A DNA stretch of 64,000 nt, taken from the NCBI GenBank assembly GCA_009760855.2, contig WPIO01000016.1:1941001-2005000 (forward strand), given 5' to 3'. How positions within the stretch are numbered: position 1 is the first letter of the stretch; each line of letters begins with the position of its first letter. Position numbers and translations under genes: made by a program. Positions 39,045-50,305 of this stretch are shown here, in pieces. The notes below the pieces were generated by a model. The model saw only the letters and a program-made list of their open reading frames with translations. It searched no databases and was not told the origin of the DNA. Source of the DNA: Cristatella mucedo. Lineage: Eukaryota; Bryozoa; Phylactolaemata; Cristatellidae.

Positions 39045-40374
39045 GTAAGTATAAGGCAGGGTTGGATTGCACTGAAGTATTGGCAGCTCCGTAATATTTT
39101 ACCGCCAGCAATCGACTCGTGCAGCGCTGCGCCGTAATGCCACTCGACAACTGTCGCCGGGCTATCCCTTTCCTGACTAGATAATACCGGTACGAATTGG
39201 CGTGTACCAATGCCTCAGCCGGTCTCGGCGACCTAGATAGCGCTCAGCTTGGAGGCTGTGACTGAAAATTGTCCTCTAGTTTTATGTGGAGTGGCTCGAA
39301 ACGTGCTCGACTGGACAGCGTTTCGATCGCCAGACGGAGAGAGCGCCAGACGCGCGCCCGTCTGTGCCGTAGTCTGATTTTTGGATCCTCCCCTTCGCGC
39401 TCATCTTCGCGCTCATCTCGCACCGGTATCTCATCTCATCTCATCATCATCTTCGTGCTCATCTGGCACCGGGCGGCCTCGGCTAGCACGATCTCGCACG
39501 ATATTGCAAGCATGTCCACGAAGTCAAGCGGCCTCGGCCGGCGTGCTGGATCGCGATGCTTGATGTCCCGCTCGTGCTCCCGGCTCACTCGGCTGCCGTG
39601 CTCTCTACGTGCAGGCAAAGCGAAGCGACTCAAGCAAGCGAAGGATGAAGCACAGGCCGAGATCGATGCCTACAAGAAGGAAAGAGAAAATCAGTTCAAG
39701 CTGTACGAAAGCCAGGTACGAGAGCCCGCGACGCTCGCTTCGCGCTCGATTGAATCCGCGCTGCGTCCCTTGCGGCGTCCCGTGTGGGCTAACCACGCCA
39801 CGCAGGAAGCTTATATTTGAGCTATTTGAGCCGGGGCCTGGGGACCTGTGATTAGCGGCATAGTGCTGGCAGCGTCAGCTCGCACGCCGTCCTCGATGTT
39901 CGCCCAAACTTCGCGAAGGGGTGGGAGAGGGCCTACTATGCTCAAGCAAATTATGCGCCGACACGACCCCAAGGCTCCTGGTGATGGGTGACGTCTAGAA
40001 GTCATGTCACAAGAAACTTGCATCGGATTTTTGTTAGACGATCGCCTGTGCTTGCCATGGGTAAAGCCCTGTCGCCCTCAGAAATCTTCCAGATACCAAT
40101 GAGCAATGCCCTGTCACTGCCTGCCATCGTTTAAGCGAGTGTGTGGGCTTCACGGAGCCCGTCATTATCACACAGCCGGAGAATGGCAAACAGTGGACGA
40201 GCCTGGGTGACCAATCGTGCTGCCTCGCTTGCCTGTGACCGTTCGATGGCTTGTCAGCTAACCCTGTCACCTTTCATTGACCGTGGTCTTGCTTTCGTTT
40301 GAGTGTGTGAAGGGAACTTAAACGCATCTCATGGTCTCTTGTTTCTGTCTTGGTCTCTCTTCTCTGCTTGTCTT

Positions 40375-40410
<36 letters not shown>

Positions 40411-41806
40411 TCTTTTTCTCACTGGAAGTATTTATCTATCTATCTATCTAAATGCCTATGCCTTGCCTGCCTGTCCGCCTCATCCTCAGATCTCTAGGCA
40501 TGTCAGCAAATGTTAGCTTGTCAACGGGTAGTAATCTTGTGTTAGTTATAACTGATGGGTCTGTAGACTTAGTACCGAAAGGATCCTTAGTACGAGCCAG
40601 GTGGCTTCCCAGTAAATCATCTCTTCCAGTGTTTGATAGATACTCGAGCTCAAAGCCATGGCCTCCAACTGTAAAGAGCCGTAGTTTTCATACATTCGGT
40701 CTGCCAACTGATGCCACTGGTGGTGGCCAGATGTGGGAAACACTGCAATGAAGTCGGTGCTCTTTTTGTCAACTAATTTCTTGCTTGCTACATAAATAAA
40801 GATCCTAAATCCTGGCCGACCTTCCACATACCACGGTATACAGGCAGATCACGATACACGACCAATTGATCGGTCTGACCTGTGTGCGTATGTCATAGAC
40901 CTGCATTATCCGAGTGCGCATGTGAGCAGCATGTTTGAAGACCCTCATTCGGGTCTCTAGAAGTGCTTAGAGTACACGTGATCAAGCTGTGTTTGGTGAA
41001 TGGCTAATCTTCCACCGGAAACCTTACGGGTAGAGTGCTTGCGTTTTCACTTGCCGTGGACTTGGTCAGCCGATTTTTACACTTATGTGGTAGCTACTAA
41101 CATCGTCAGCGAATGTCGGCATCTGACTTAATCAACGTCGCATGTCTTGCAAATGGTGCTGCTGTACTACCGTACCTTGGACCGACTGCTGCATAGCGTA
41201 GATGCCAGTCGGTCAAGGTTTTAGTTTCTGGTCTGATACTAGATATCTCGTTTTCATGCTCACGTCAGTGCTATGCAGCACAAGCTATTCAAATAGTTTT
41301 AAGGCTGTTCTCACCCAATTCCTTGATCTGCTGATCGTTGCCGTTACCTGGAGGGGAATGCACCTAACCTAGCCGTGGCCATCCGTGCCCATCGGTTTTC
41401 GGGGCAATCAATTTTTGCAGCTCCAGTTTATTTTACTTTGAATTTTTTCTTTTAAGCTTAATTGGAGTCGCCATATGTGATTGAACGTTGATTCCCACGC
41501 TTACTGCACCTGACTGCTGTATTTGCGCACGGATCCTGTCAGTGTGCTCAAGAGCTGCATTGGTAGCAGACCGGAGAAAGTAGTGGTGACTCCACAAACA
41601 CTCGATGATGACAGCTTCGTGGCGCTGCATGCTTTCTTTAGGTCCTTGGCAGCAAAGACGATATGGCCAACAAGATTGACGAGTCGACACAGACGAAAAT
41701 AGCCGAAATAAATACACGTGTGAACAAATACCGCGAGGAGGCGCTGAGGTCTCTGCTGAATATCGTGTATGACATCAAGAGCGAGATGCACATCAACTTG
41801 AAGTAA
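38963..41806 (+). CDS. ATP6V1G: V-type proton ATPase subunit G, three coding exons (38963..39044, 39615..39715, 41642..41806)
   Basis: Subunit G of the V1 sector forms, with subunit E, the peripheral stalk that holds the V-ATPase catalytic head against rotation at lysosomal and other endomembranes. The start lies in a good context (CCATGG) and the protein opens [20 protein letters not shown], nearly identical to the N-terminus of animal G subunits. Exon 2 gives the basic, heptad-rich coiled coil ([14 protein letters not shown]) and exon 3 the more variable C-terminal helix ending in INLK before TAA. Exon lengths of 82, 101 and 165 nt join in phases 1 and 0 without a stop, giving 115 residues; animal G subunits are about 118. 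Donors are GTAAGT and GTACGA; acceptors are GCAG and TTTAG. Introns are 570 and 1926 bp. A CLEAR-type E-box lies 43 bp upstream. Paralogue number cannot be assigned. Confidence 0.96.
39615..39715 (+). CDS. ATP6V1G: ATP6V1G coding exon 2
   Basis: Preceded by CGTGCAG and followed by a GTACGA donor. It reads [16 protein letters not shown] then KKERENQF, the central part of the G-subunit coiled coil, and is in frame with both neighbouring exons. Confidence 0.95.
41642..41806 (+). CDS. ATP6V1G: ATP6V1G coding exon 3 with stop
   Basis: Preceded by a pyrimidine tract and TTTAG. It encodes 54 residues beginning [14 protein letters not shown] and ending EMHINLK-stop. The '[17 protein letters not shown]' pattern matches the C-terminal helix of animal G subunits. 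Minus-strand frames over it are shadows. Confidence 0.94.
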   Translation, partial: VLGSKDDMANKIDESTQTKIAEINTRVNKYREEALRSLLNIVYDIKSEMHINLK

Positions 41807-42061
41807 AATGTTTCACTGCCCGACGACGGCGACTTGGCGATTGGAAACGTTGGCTCGTGCGACCCAGAAACCATCGCGTAGCTGGCACGTGTGGTCTCCA
41901 GGTTTCGACCTGAGTCAGCCTTCGTGCTGCTGTTCGCCATTCCACGGCTATTGGGTGTAGCTCTATAATGCTGTAGCACCCGTGTCGCAGTCGGCAAGTG
42001 CTTACCTACTAGTGCCGTCTGTTATGGAACGGTTATCGTTGTCAGTGTCAGTTAGTGAGCA

Positions 42062-42136
42062 ATTAAATTCTATTCTGTAGGGTATTCTTGTCAAGCTTGT
42101 GTCATGACCATAAGGTTGGGCCGCTTGCTTATTAAA
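42062..42136 (+). terminator. Candidate poly(A) signals for ATP6V1G
   Basis: ATTAAA hexamers occur at 42062-42067 and 42131-42136, about 255 and 325 bp after the ATP6V1G stop. No AATAAA was seen closer. They precede the minisatellite and hairpin at 42180-42339. Confidence 0.3.
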
Positions 42137-42179
42137 CTGCTTAACTAAAACTGAAGCTTTTCTTTCTTTATCGCAATCG

Positions 42180-42280
42180 TCTTGTAGGTTGTCTTGTAGT
42201 TGGAGGATCTTGTCTTGTAGTTGGAGGTTGTCTTGTAGTTGGAGTCTTGTAGTTGTTCGTCTTGTAGTTGGAGGAGGGGG
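42180..42280. repeat. GTCTTGTAGTTGGAG minisatellite
   Basis: Five or six copies of TCTTGTAGTTG with GAG spacers of variable length; the last copy runs into the left arm of a hairpin. Confidence 0.85.
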
Positions 42281-43729
42281 TGGCCAGGTAAATTGCCGCC
42301 GTTGGCTGCAATGCAACCTGGCCACCCCCTCCTCCAACTGGCCATTGCCGATGCCTGTGAATCGTTAGCTTGCCGTTTGTTTCAACTGGCAAGCTAGTCG
42401 GAGAATGTGGTCGAGCAAGCATCCGCTGGACAATGTCCACATTATACACATTCAGTTGAGACCGAAGTTGCCTCTGGCGATGCTGTTGTGAAACTCCCTA
42501 GGCATTGGACTAACACCCATGGGTAAGGCGACTTGCACTTCACCCAGGTCGTGAGTTAGTGGGCAATTTTCTGTTACCCACTGCTAACTGAAAATGGCAA
42601 ATTTATCACCAGTTCCACCCCACCCCGAGTTCTTCCGATGGTTTCATTTGGTTGCTGGCTACCAGTAAATCCCAGCCAGTCAGCAGCCACATTAGTACGA
42701 CCTTGATTTCGAAGGTCGTGGGTTCAGCTCCCGATCGAGATAACGTTACTGTTAATTTCTTTCTTTGTAATGCTACACTATGCTTAGCACAGACTGTATT
42801 AAAACCTTTGCAATAGTAGTGCTAAACCTGTGTGTCGCGACACCTTTGGGGGTTAAACGACCCGACAGGGTCCGCCTAGGACCATCGGAAAACACGCACT
42901 TCCACATCTTGTATACAATAATTTTATGGTTGGGGGTCGCTACAACATAAGGAACTGTATAAAAGGGTCGAGGAATTAGGAAGGTTAAGAACCACTGCTT
43001 TACAAGTTCCATTCAGGTGCTAGGCCGACAAATGTCTTAATTCACACGGATTTAAGTGGTCAGTTCCTAAAACGGAAGCCATTTGTGTTCAAAGCTAGTC
43101 TGAACAGGAGCCAAGCTACCACTGCTGCCGAAAGAGTGTTGCACATGTAAACTTGTGCCCTTTGTCGTGACTTATAGACAAAACTCTGGGCACACCACAG
43201 ACTACCTACCACCTAGTGTTTGTGCAATGCCATCATGCTTAAGGCTTGTTGCTGCTGTGTCAACAGGAAATTGAATGCTAATTTTAACCATGAAATGTCA
43301 TCTTATTTGAAATGCATACTGCTTCTGCTGTAAGAAGCCTTCCTTTAACTAGACGATGGTATGGACTTATATCACAAAAGTAATGTGCCAAAGATACTTA
43401 TTCACGAATGACTATAGCTGAACAGCCTGAAGAGCCAAGCCTTGTTTCACATTGATTGCATTTAGTAGAGCGACTGGGCAGAGGAGTAGTAGTACAACAA
43501 CGTTTACTAAACATGATATATACATACATAGATATCGTGATATATACATATATATTCTACGCTTATATAATTATATGAAATAAGCACTCAATTTCTTGAT
43601 GACAGACCTGCACACACACGGGCTCAGAGCAGAGAGCGATGGATAGCCTCTATATAGCAAGGCTATATGGTGATCATCGTCACGTGCTGCCGCAGTCTCG
43701 AATGGTCACCCGAAAGGCTGCAAATCTGG

Positions 43730-44198
43730 CTAGCCTTTAGCCTGCGGAGAATCGGCAACCCGTGCCTTCGATGAGTGTCGGTGATCACTGTGTTCTCTTG
43801 ACCGGGATCTGGACATTTTCCGCCGCTTGTGTTTCTCCACAGACATGGACCTATCTCTTTCCTTCCTTTCCGACGGACTCCTCGGACCTGCACGATGACG
43901 ATCGCCTCTGTCGCGCACAGGTGAACGGCGAGAGTGGTCCTCTAGCTCTTTACTTGGCGAGTGGCGCTTATAACTTCCGGAAGTGGCAGTGCGCGCGTCG
44001 TCACGCCTCTCCCGGGAAGGTGGTCTCCTATGACCTTCTGTTGAGCCCGACTTGTGCATCTTCGTCTTATCATGTGACCTCGATCTCTTTGGCCGATCTC
44101 GAAAATCTTGATGCTTGTCTCGTGACCGAGACCTGTCTTTTCGGCTAAACGTGTCCTTGTGAGGTGACCTATCACGATGCCGATCCCGCGAACTTGAC
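43730..44198 (-). CDS. PRPF38B: PRPF38B coding exon 5 with stop
   Basis: Completes the RS tail: SSSRDRHRDRSPHKD, KDRSRSRDKHQDF, RDRPKRSRSHDK, KHKRRKMSRSRSRE, then ADSPQAKG-stop. The AG acceptor at 44200-44199 joins exon 4 in frame; a second AG six bases on (44194-44193) would also stay in frame. Confidence 0.9.
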
Positions 44199-44977
44199 CT
44201 TCAAATATACCGGCAGCAAAATGCTCAGACGATAATCTAAATAAATAGTCATTAAGAAATGGCAAACTTCCCCCAAAATCACTCACGTCAGGGATCAGCA
44301 ATCATCATGTATTCCAAATGCACCTAATGTGACACCCATGCATGATTAATTGATATACATGATAATCAATATTGATTGTTCAGGCAGGACACTATTATTA
44401 TAATAATACATTTCTTTTGTATGGCGCCCTAAGAGAACTTAATCTCCATTCAGGCGCTTCACGTATACCTCGGGGGCTCGAGCCCACGATCTCGGCCAGA
44501 CCTTGGTCGGGGCGAGCACCTTGACCACAGGGCCAAACCAGCTCGGCGGCACTAGCAGAAGGACTTGCATTTAGCATGCATGAGGCTGTCTATACAGTGC
44601 TCAGCTCAGCTTCTTCACGCACCGTGTGGCCTTTGGGGCATGCATAACGCCTGCATGCACACACAGAGTGCAAGTTAACTTAGGTGTAAAAGTGTATTAA
44701 AACGCCTTTCGGTAGCACATTAATGACGGCCAATAAGCCACTTTAGGCAAGTAATTGGAAAAGAACGTCTGACGTTAGCTACTGTTTGAATTATCCTTAT
44801 AATGCATTCATTATTCACTAGAAGATCTGATTTACACCGCTAGATGGTGCGATACTATGCAATTCGACCCTTTCCTATCGAGGAGTCCTTGGCCCCTCTG
44901 CTTGAGACACAGAGCTACTGGCCTGACTGACATAACACGTGATATACCCTCGCAAGTCTAACAAACTCACTTTGATT

Positions 44978-45023
<46 letters not shown>

Positions 45024-46284
45024 GCGCGCACACACGCACAAAACATAAAACATCGTCATGAAACAAGCAGACACAAATGAGAAGATAGGAAATGTGATAG
45101 CAATAACTGAAAGACATAACCGTCGATGGAAACAACCAACTACAAGCACTGGGGCCTTGCAGAAACCACAACGACTTGCATCTGCTTTACAGCTAAAGCT
45201 ATGCAATATGCATGGTGATTATTTACCATTCGTACGGCAGATCTGCTGAAAAGCAGACGAAAATTTACAAAACAAAGGAAAGGCCACAAGATCCTGATTT
45301 AAATGAATGAACCTGGCCTCCCACTCCTAGCGTGGAGAGACCAGATATGCAGAAACTTGAGGCAGACAGACAGGGTTTAGATAGGCAGAAACTGAGACAA
45401 AGTCTTTAGTGAGTGTACTAGTGTTTGAATGTGCGAGTGAGGACAAGAGCATGTGTCTAAGTGAGGCAAGGGTCTTTGCTAAGCAACTTTCTAGCATAAG
45501 CTCAAGGTCCACATTGGTTTACTTTCCGCTACAGTGTGTCAGCCGGACTTATAGCATCAGCATAGCGAGATTGCCACCAAACACGGTAGCACAGCAGATA
45601 CAGCTGATATTCGTCTACGACCGAATGGAGACATGCTGGCTTGGTACGACCAGCTTTTTCACTCGCTGCAAAAGCTGCCCAGCTCCGAAAAACACGAGCC
45701 AGTTTGCACGACACGAGTTAAGGCCGAGGGCAGTTATTAGACAGCTGTGAAACCTTCTGGTGAAGCCAGGCTCGGATCCTGGTTCCCAAAACATGGCGAT
45801 ACATTTCTCTCGTGCGACAGCAATCCAGAATTTGTCCAGACGGCCACCACTATGGCGGACTACAAAAACAAAACCACAGCTACCGAGAATCTGTATCTGA
45901 AAGCAACAAGATACAAGGTTGCAAACGTAGCTGGTCTCAACACAATTACGGCTTACTCATCAGGCCAGCGATCACCACCCTGTCGATCAGGCAACAGCGC
46001 TGCAAAGTCTTCTCTTGTGCTCACTGAAAATGTGTCAAAAATCGGCTTATCTGTGAGGCAGTGCAAAGTGCGTCCATGCCGTTCTACAATACCGTGCCGA
46101 CGATCGTGATCACGTGACCCTCGTTTGCTGTTCAAGCCAATTTCTCTGGCAGAACTATAAGCTCCCACGGTCAGCAAAGACCCAGCACATGCCTTCACTG
46201 CAAACTCCCGGTCAATTGGTCGATAGGAGGCGAGCGATTCTAAACAGCGGCATGTTACATGTTACAGAAAGCAACACACACACA

Positions 46285-46317
<33 letters not shown>

Positions 46318-49300
46318 AAGCGCGTGAACACTGTAAGCAGGAGGGAAAAAATCTGCGGCCTTTTGTGCCGGTAGCTAGCAGTAGCTCTTGGACCTTGGCT
46401 GCCTTACGTGAGTGCAGTTTCACCAACCCCCTTCCCGATGCACTAGTCGCCCGACACAAAAATCAAGCTCGGCCAGAAAGGTACGTACGTCAGAAAGCCA
46501 CGAGGCAGACCACCTTAGGTGAAACATCAGCCAGCGTGCTATTTTGCACCAGCAAGTGCTCACTCACCATTGGCTAGCTAGCTAGCTAGCTGCACGGCAC
46601 CCCACGCCCTAAGACCGCGCCATGAGGGCTTCCACGCAGAAACCCTCTCAGCTCTCTCCGGTCCGTTGAGGGCTGCACTTTAACCGATCTTGCTGCGAGG
46701 CAGACGGATACTCTTAGCCGCCGGTGCTGCTGCATTTGCTAAGCTCAGCGAGCATCACGCCGCTTGCCGAGCGGCGACGGCGATCATCGCGAGATCACGC
46801 ACGCACACACACACCTGTGCCGATGCCTGTCATGCGACCGCGATCTTCGACGATGCTCTTTCGCCGAGTCGCCAGAGTGCCGAGAATGCGGAGGCGGCGA
46901 CCTGGCTGAGCTGCCGCCTCGCCGCGACTTGCGCTGCCGCTCCTTCTCGCGCTCGAGGGCTTGCCGGTAGCCGCCGCCGTCGTCCCCGCCCACTGGCTCG
47001 TCCTCGGGCCGCCTGCCGCTGGCTGGCCGCCTGCCGCTGGCTGCCTCAGGCTCCCTCCTGACGAGGGCAAGAACGAGTAGCCAACGTCTACACGTGGCCC
47101 AGCGCTCGAGCGAAAGCCGGGCAAGACTCAGGCAACATGCAAGCCGGACACGCAGATGGACGGAGAAGGAAGGAGATCCGCACACACGCGTGCACACATT
47201 GGCACACTGCGACAGACAGACAGAGAGACGAATACACACGGGGTGGGCGTGGAGACAGGCCGCAGCAGAATCAGTCAGGACTAGGGCGAGCACACACGGA
47301 CGGACGAATCGCTGTGGTCGGTCACATACTTGCCGCACTGACCTCGGCGCCTGAGATCCGGTCGGACCTGACGGCCTCTGCTGCAGACGCCCGCCGCTTG
47401 CCGCCGCCTCGTCGGCTCCGCCTCCTCCTCTGCCGCGATCGCCAACGCCTCCGCTTTCTCCGTTCTGCTCGTCGCCTCCGTACTCCTCTTCGTCTCCCGC
47501 GCCGTCGCCTCCTTCCCCTCCTGCCGCACCGCCGCCGACAGCACGGGGCGGTGGCGGCAGACCTCGCATTTTTTGGTCCAGATCCTTCTGTATGGGCACC
47601 GGTATGCGAGGGAACAGGGCCGAGTACCAGTCGAGCTTGACCAGGAATTCCCGGCACATCTCGCCGATCGTCATCACGCAGCCACCGCCGGCCTTCACGT
47701 CTATTTCCTACGACGAAGGCAGCACTCACTGGCTAAACCGCAGCATCGTGGCAGGCAGGCCCTACATGCGACAGCACGGTGTGGACGAAACGCCACATCG
47801 ATGCGGGCTTCGAGCTTCTGCGCATGCACGCCAGCCCCCCCCCCCCCCGACGCTCACGTGGCGCAGCAGGGCAGGCAGGTCGTGGCAGAAGCTCGTGCAG
47901 CTGGACTTCCCCTACATCCTAGACATCAGAGCGGACTGATTGAAGAGGGCAGCACTTCACCGAAGGAGGAGGCGCCGCAGCAGAAGCACGAGAATCGCCA
48001 TCGATCGCGGTACGAGAAATCGACAGCAGCGCCGGCAGCTGGTGGGCTCACACAGAGAGCTCGCTCGCGCCGCGAGCGCACTCGCGGCTGCTTGCTCGGG
48101 GCCGATTTAGCAGCAGGTGCACCGCTAGCCAAACGAAACTGAGAAAACTGCCGAGCTAGCGTACACAGCGCCGGCAGCTCTGCGTAACCGCTCAGCCCGC
48201 GGCACTGACCTCGTCGTCGTCCAGATACGGCTCCATCCAGTCCCACAGGTCGGGCGGCGGCTGCGTGTAGCGCACGTACATGAAGCCGAGGCCGCGTATG
48301 TAGGGCGAGTCGGAGTGATTGAGCAGGCCCGTCAGCTGCTTGCGCGTGAGCTTGAGCGTGTAGAGCTTGTACAGCAGGCAGAAGGCGCTCGACACGATGC
48401 CGCCGGCGCCGACTCCGCGCACGCCGCCGCACATGCCCGTCTGGCCCGACAGCTTGCGACTGCCCTTCTCCCACGGCTCCAGATGGGTCACCTGTCAACG
48501 ACGACGACGACGACGACGTAAGGACTCGCCAACTGGCTCTCTCGCACGTCTGCAGGCTGCTAAGGCGGCCTTCGCGCTGGCTTCAGCTGGCACTAAACAG
48601 CGAGGGGGGAGGGAGCATCTCGCGAGAGAAAAAAGTGGGCTCGCTCTCAAAGCGAGGCGCGCCGAATCCACGGCACCGGCGCACGTGTGCCACGTACGGC
48701 TAGGTCTAAATGAAACGTTCGATCGCTGGCGGTCGATGATTTCAACTTCGACTAATGTAATGTAATGTATCTCCGTCAGTAACTCCACAAAGTCACAAAG
48801 AACATGTGGGTGTTACGCAGGAGAGTTTTGTATAGCGCACTCACAGCCTAAGCGGCTTTCGGTACGAATTCGGTAGCCAACAGACTTAGTCTCACGCAAC
48901 AAAGAGAACTACTTTCGCTTGAAACAAACTTGGAACAAACTGGCGACTGAATGATTTATTCCCCCTCCACGAAGCACGCTTGCGCGATCGCCTGCGCTTC
49001 CTTAGACAGAAGCGTCTCTAGTCGCGGTTATCAAGAGCTGCCAGATTCAATGCGAGCGGCAGATTCAATGTGGGTGGGCCGTATCGCTCGAACGACGACG
49101 ACGAGAAACCGGCGCTTCGGGCGGACGACTCAGAGGGCCGAACACAAGCAATCTTAGCAGCTTGTGCAATCCACGCAGCTAATGGCACGTCGATGACTTG
49201 AAGAATGCCCAGTTCACGGCAGAAATAACCAGAGAAAACGTTTGGCACTAACAAAAAACCGCTCAAACGTTTCACTCAAACGGCAGCCATTAGCCTGCGC

Positions 49301-50305
49301 ACTAAATCAACAGGCCGCCTGCCAAGCACCGATGCTTGGCATCGGTCGCCATGGCAACACGTATTCCTCCGCATTCCAGTGCGGCTTCTCGGTAACAGAA
49401 ATCAATGTGGATTAATCTCCCAATAATCCACTTTAAAGTTTGTCACACGAAGCTTTTGCTCAGCAGGTCCTAGACTTCGGAACTCGATTCCAAAATTCTT
49501 AACGTAATGCCGTCTGCTTTCCTGCTGCCGACAGTGGCACATCCTTTCCAGCCGTTTCTGAGCTGCTACTTTCATTCTAGTCATACTCTCGACAACCCTC
49601 CCGACTCAGCTATACTTCTCACTTTCTCTTTGCTGCATGAGATGAAGTATGTTGGCTACAAAAGGACCGAAATCCACTCAGGCTTTTTGTGTGCGCTACG
49701 AAAAAACTGTCCTGTGTAAAACCCAATTGGTCTTTGTGGCTTTGCGAAGTTCAAGACGTACATTACTTACATATACAGCAACGCACGGAGTCGAAGCGCC
49801 AGCAGCAGGCTGAGTACTGCCTGTGTTCATAACGAGAGGTGACAGCTGGGGACAGACAGACACACCCACGTGCGTGAATGCGCCCACCTCGGCTTCACTC
49901 TATGCCCGGCCTTCAGCCCAGTGCTGAGCGCACTGCCAGGCCACATGCCGGCGAGTGGCAGCTCCTCGGCGTGTGGCAGACCGAGTGGCAAACACAGCAG
50001 CAATCCTCAGCAGAACGAAAAACTGCAAAGCTTGGACAGGCAGGCAGCTCCGAGGAAAGGTTAATGACGGCAGCTCACATCGGTGGCAGCAGGTAATGAC
50101 AGTGGCTCACTTCGGCAGCAGCAGCAACAGCAGCGGCACTGACCTTGTAGTAGATCTCGTCGATGACCTCGTGGTACGTCTTTAAATCAAAGAGCTGCAC
50201 TTTGAAGTATGGCGATGACTGTATGTTGGTCAGGATCATGTTGTTGAGGTTCATCGTCTTTTCGTTGCCCCATTGCGGAAGCACGTTGCTCCCCTTGCCA
50301 GACAT
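43730..50305 (-). CDS. PRPF38B: Pre-mRNA-splicing factor 38B, five coding exons (complement of 50144..50305, 48210..48491, 47343..47707, 46815..47057, 43730..44198)
   Basis: PRP38-family proteins act at spliceosome activation; the B paralogue carries a long RS tail. Exons of 162, 282, 365, 243 and 469 nt total 1521 nt and stay in frame to TAG, giving 506 residues against about 546 in human. Residues 1-197 are the PRP38 domain: NVLPQWGNEKTMNLNNMIL, YHEVIDEIYYK, THLEPWEKGSRK, GQTGMCGGVRGVG, YTQPPPDLWDW, VKAGGGCVMTIGEM and LFPRIPVPIQK. A Gly/Asp/Glu-rich linker (about 198-270), an ALEREKERQRK segment and two RS/RD-rich exons follow. The start at 50305 mirrors the human protein just before SGKxxNVLP; in-frame ATGs at 50335 and 50371 are alternatives. 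Introns 1 and 4 carry LINE-B and SINE insertions. It is head to head with PPIL3. Confidence 0.95.
44395..44555 (-). mobile_element. SINE-2 copy in PRPF38B intron 4
   Basis: On minus: CGAGCTGGTTTGGCCCTGTGG head, GGGCTCGAGCCCC B-box, GAAGCGCCTGAATGGAGATT tail and a (TAT)n-like end. Opposite orientation to the 20 kb and 24 kb copies, same orientation as PRPF38B. Confidence 0.82.
44979..45040. repeat. (CA)n/(CG)n microsatellite in PRPF38B intron 4
   Basis: CA run ending in CGCGCGCGCACACACGC. Confidence 0.9.
46267..46315. repeat. (CA)n microsatellite in PRPF38B intron 4
   Basis: CA units with one TC break. Confidence 0.9.
46815..47057 (-). CDS. PRPF38B: PRPF38B coding exon 4
   Basis: The acceptor TCTTGCCCTCGTCAG is followed by a phase-2 continuation RREPEAASGRRP, a duplicated SGRRP unit, then ALEREKERQRK and RS-rich sequence (HRRRSRSHDRHRH). 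The donor CAG|GTGTGTGTG runs into a (GT)n tract. The acceptor is inferred from frame and pyrimidine tract. Confidence 0.85.
47343..47707 (-). CDS. PRPF38B: PRPF38B coding exon 3
   Basis: Acceptor CGTAG then EIDVKAGGGCVMTIGEM, finishing the PRP38 domain with LFPRIPVPIQKDLDQK. The remainder is a low-complexity Gly/Glu/Asp/Ala linker absent in this form from the human protein. It ends in phase 2 at GAG|GTCAGTGCGGC. Confidence 0.92.
48210..48491 (-). CDS. PRPF38B: PRPF38B coding exon 2
   Basis: Acceptor GACAG then VTHLEPWEKGSRK. It carries the highly conserved CGGVRGVGAGGIVS and YIRGLGFMYVRYTQPP motifs of the PRP38 domain and ends WDWMEPYLDDDE at GAG|GTCAGTGCC. 94 codons, phase 0 at both ends. 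A (CGT)n run lies directly at the acceptor. Confidence 0.95.
48755..48912 (-). mobile_element. LINE-B 3' terminus in PRPF38B intron 1
   Basis: AATGTAATGTAATGTATCTC pentamer tail, then GTAACTCCACAAAGTCACAA through GAATTCGGTAGCCAACAGAC and CTCACGCAACAAAGAGAA. It lies about 265 bp upstream of the exon 2 acceptor on the same strand as the gene. Confidence 0.8.
49445..49770 (+). mobile_element. Diverged LINE-B 3' end in PRPF38B intron 1
   Basis: 'GCAGGTCCTAGACTTCGGAA' (coding AGPRL), 'GAGCTGCTACTTTCATTCTA', 'CACTTTCTCTTTGCTGCATG' and a GTACATTACTTACATATAC end. It is antisense to PRPF38B. Confidence 0.75.
50144..50305 (-). CDS. PRPF38B: PRPF38B coding exon 1
   Basis: Encodes MSGKGSNVLPQWGNEK through YHEVIDEIYYK and ends in phase 0 at the donor AAG|GTCAGTGCC. 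In-frame extension upstream (MSLARLQALQ) is possible but not conserved in the family as I know it. Confidence 0.93.

Larger units (their letters stand above)
41807..43729. other. Tail-to-tail intergenic between ATP6V1G and PRPF38B
   Basis: Contains candidate poly(A) signals, a minisatellite, a 23-bp-arm hairpin and a weak tRNA-like B-box at 42715-42745 (GGTCGTGGGTTCAGCTCCC). No gene seen. Confidence 0.5.

Noticed and set aside
46102-46122. Second CLEAR element (ATCACGTGAC) near 46110
   Set aside because: It lies inside PRPF38B intron 4 and is not the full palindrome; treated as chance E-box.
46784-47698. One continuous 304-codon gene on minus
   Set aside because: It is PRPF38B exons 3 and 4 read through the intron between them; conserved motifs and splice sites support two exons.
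47573-48142. 189-codon plus-strand frame over PRPF38B exon 3 and intron 2
   Set aside because: Shadow of the coding strand; no family similarity.
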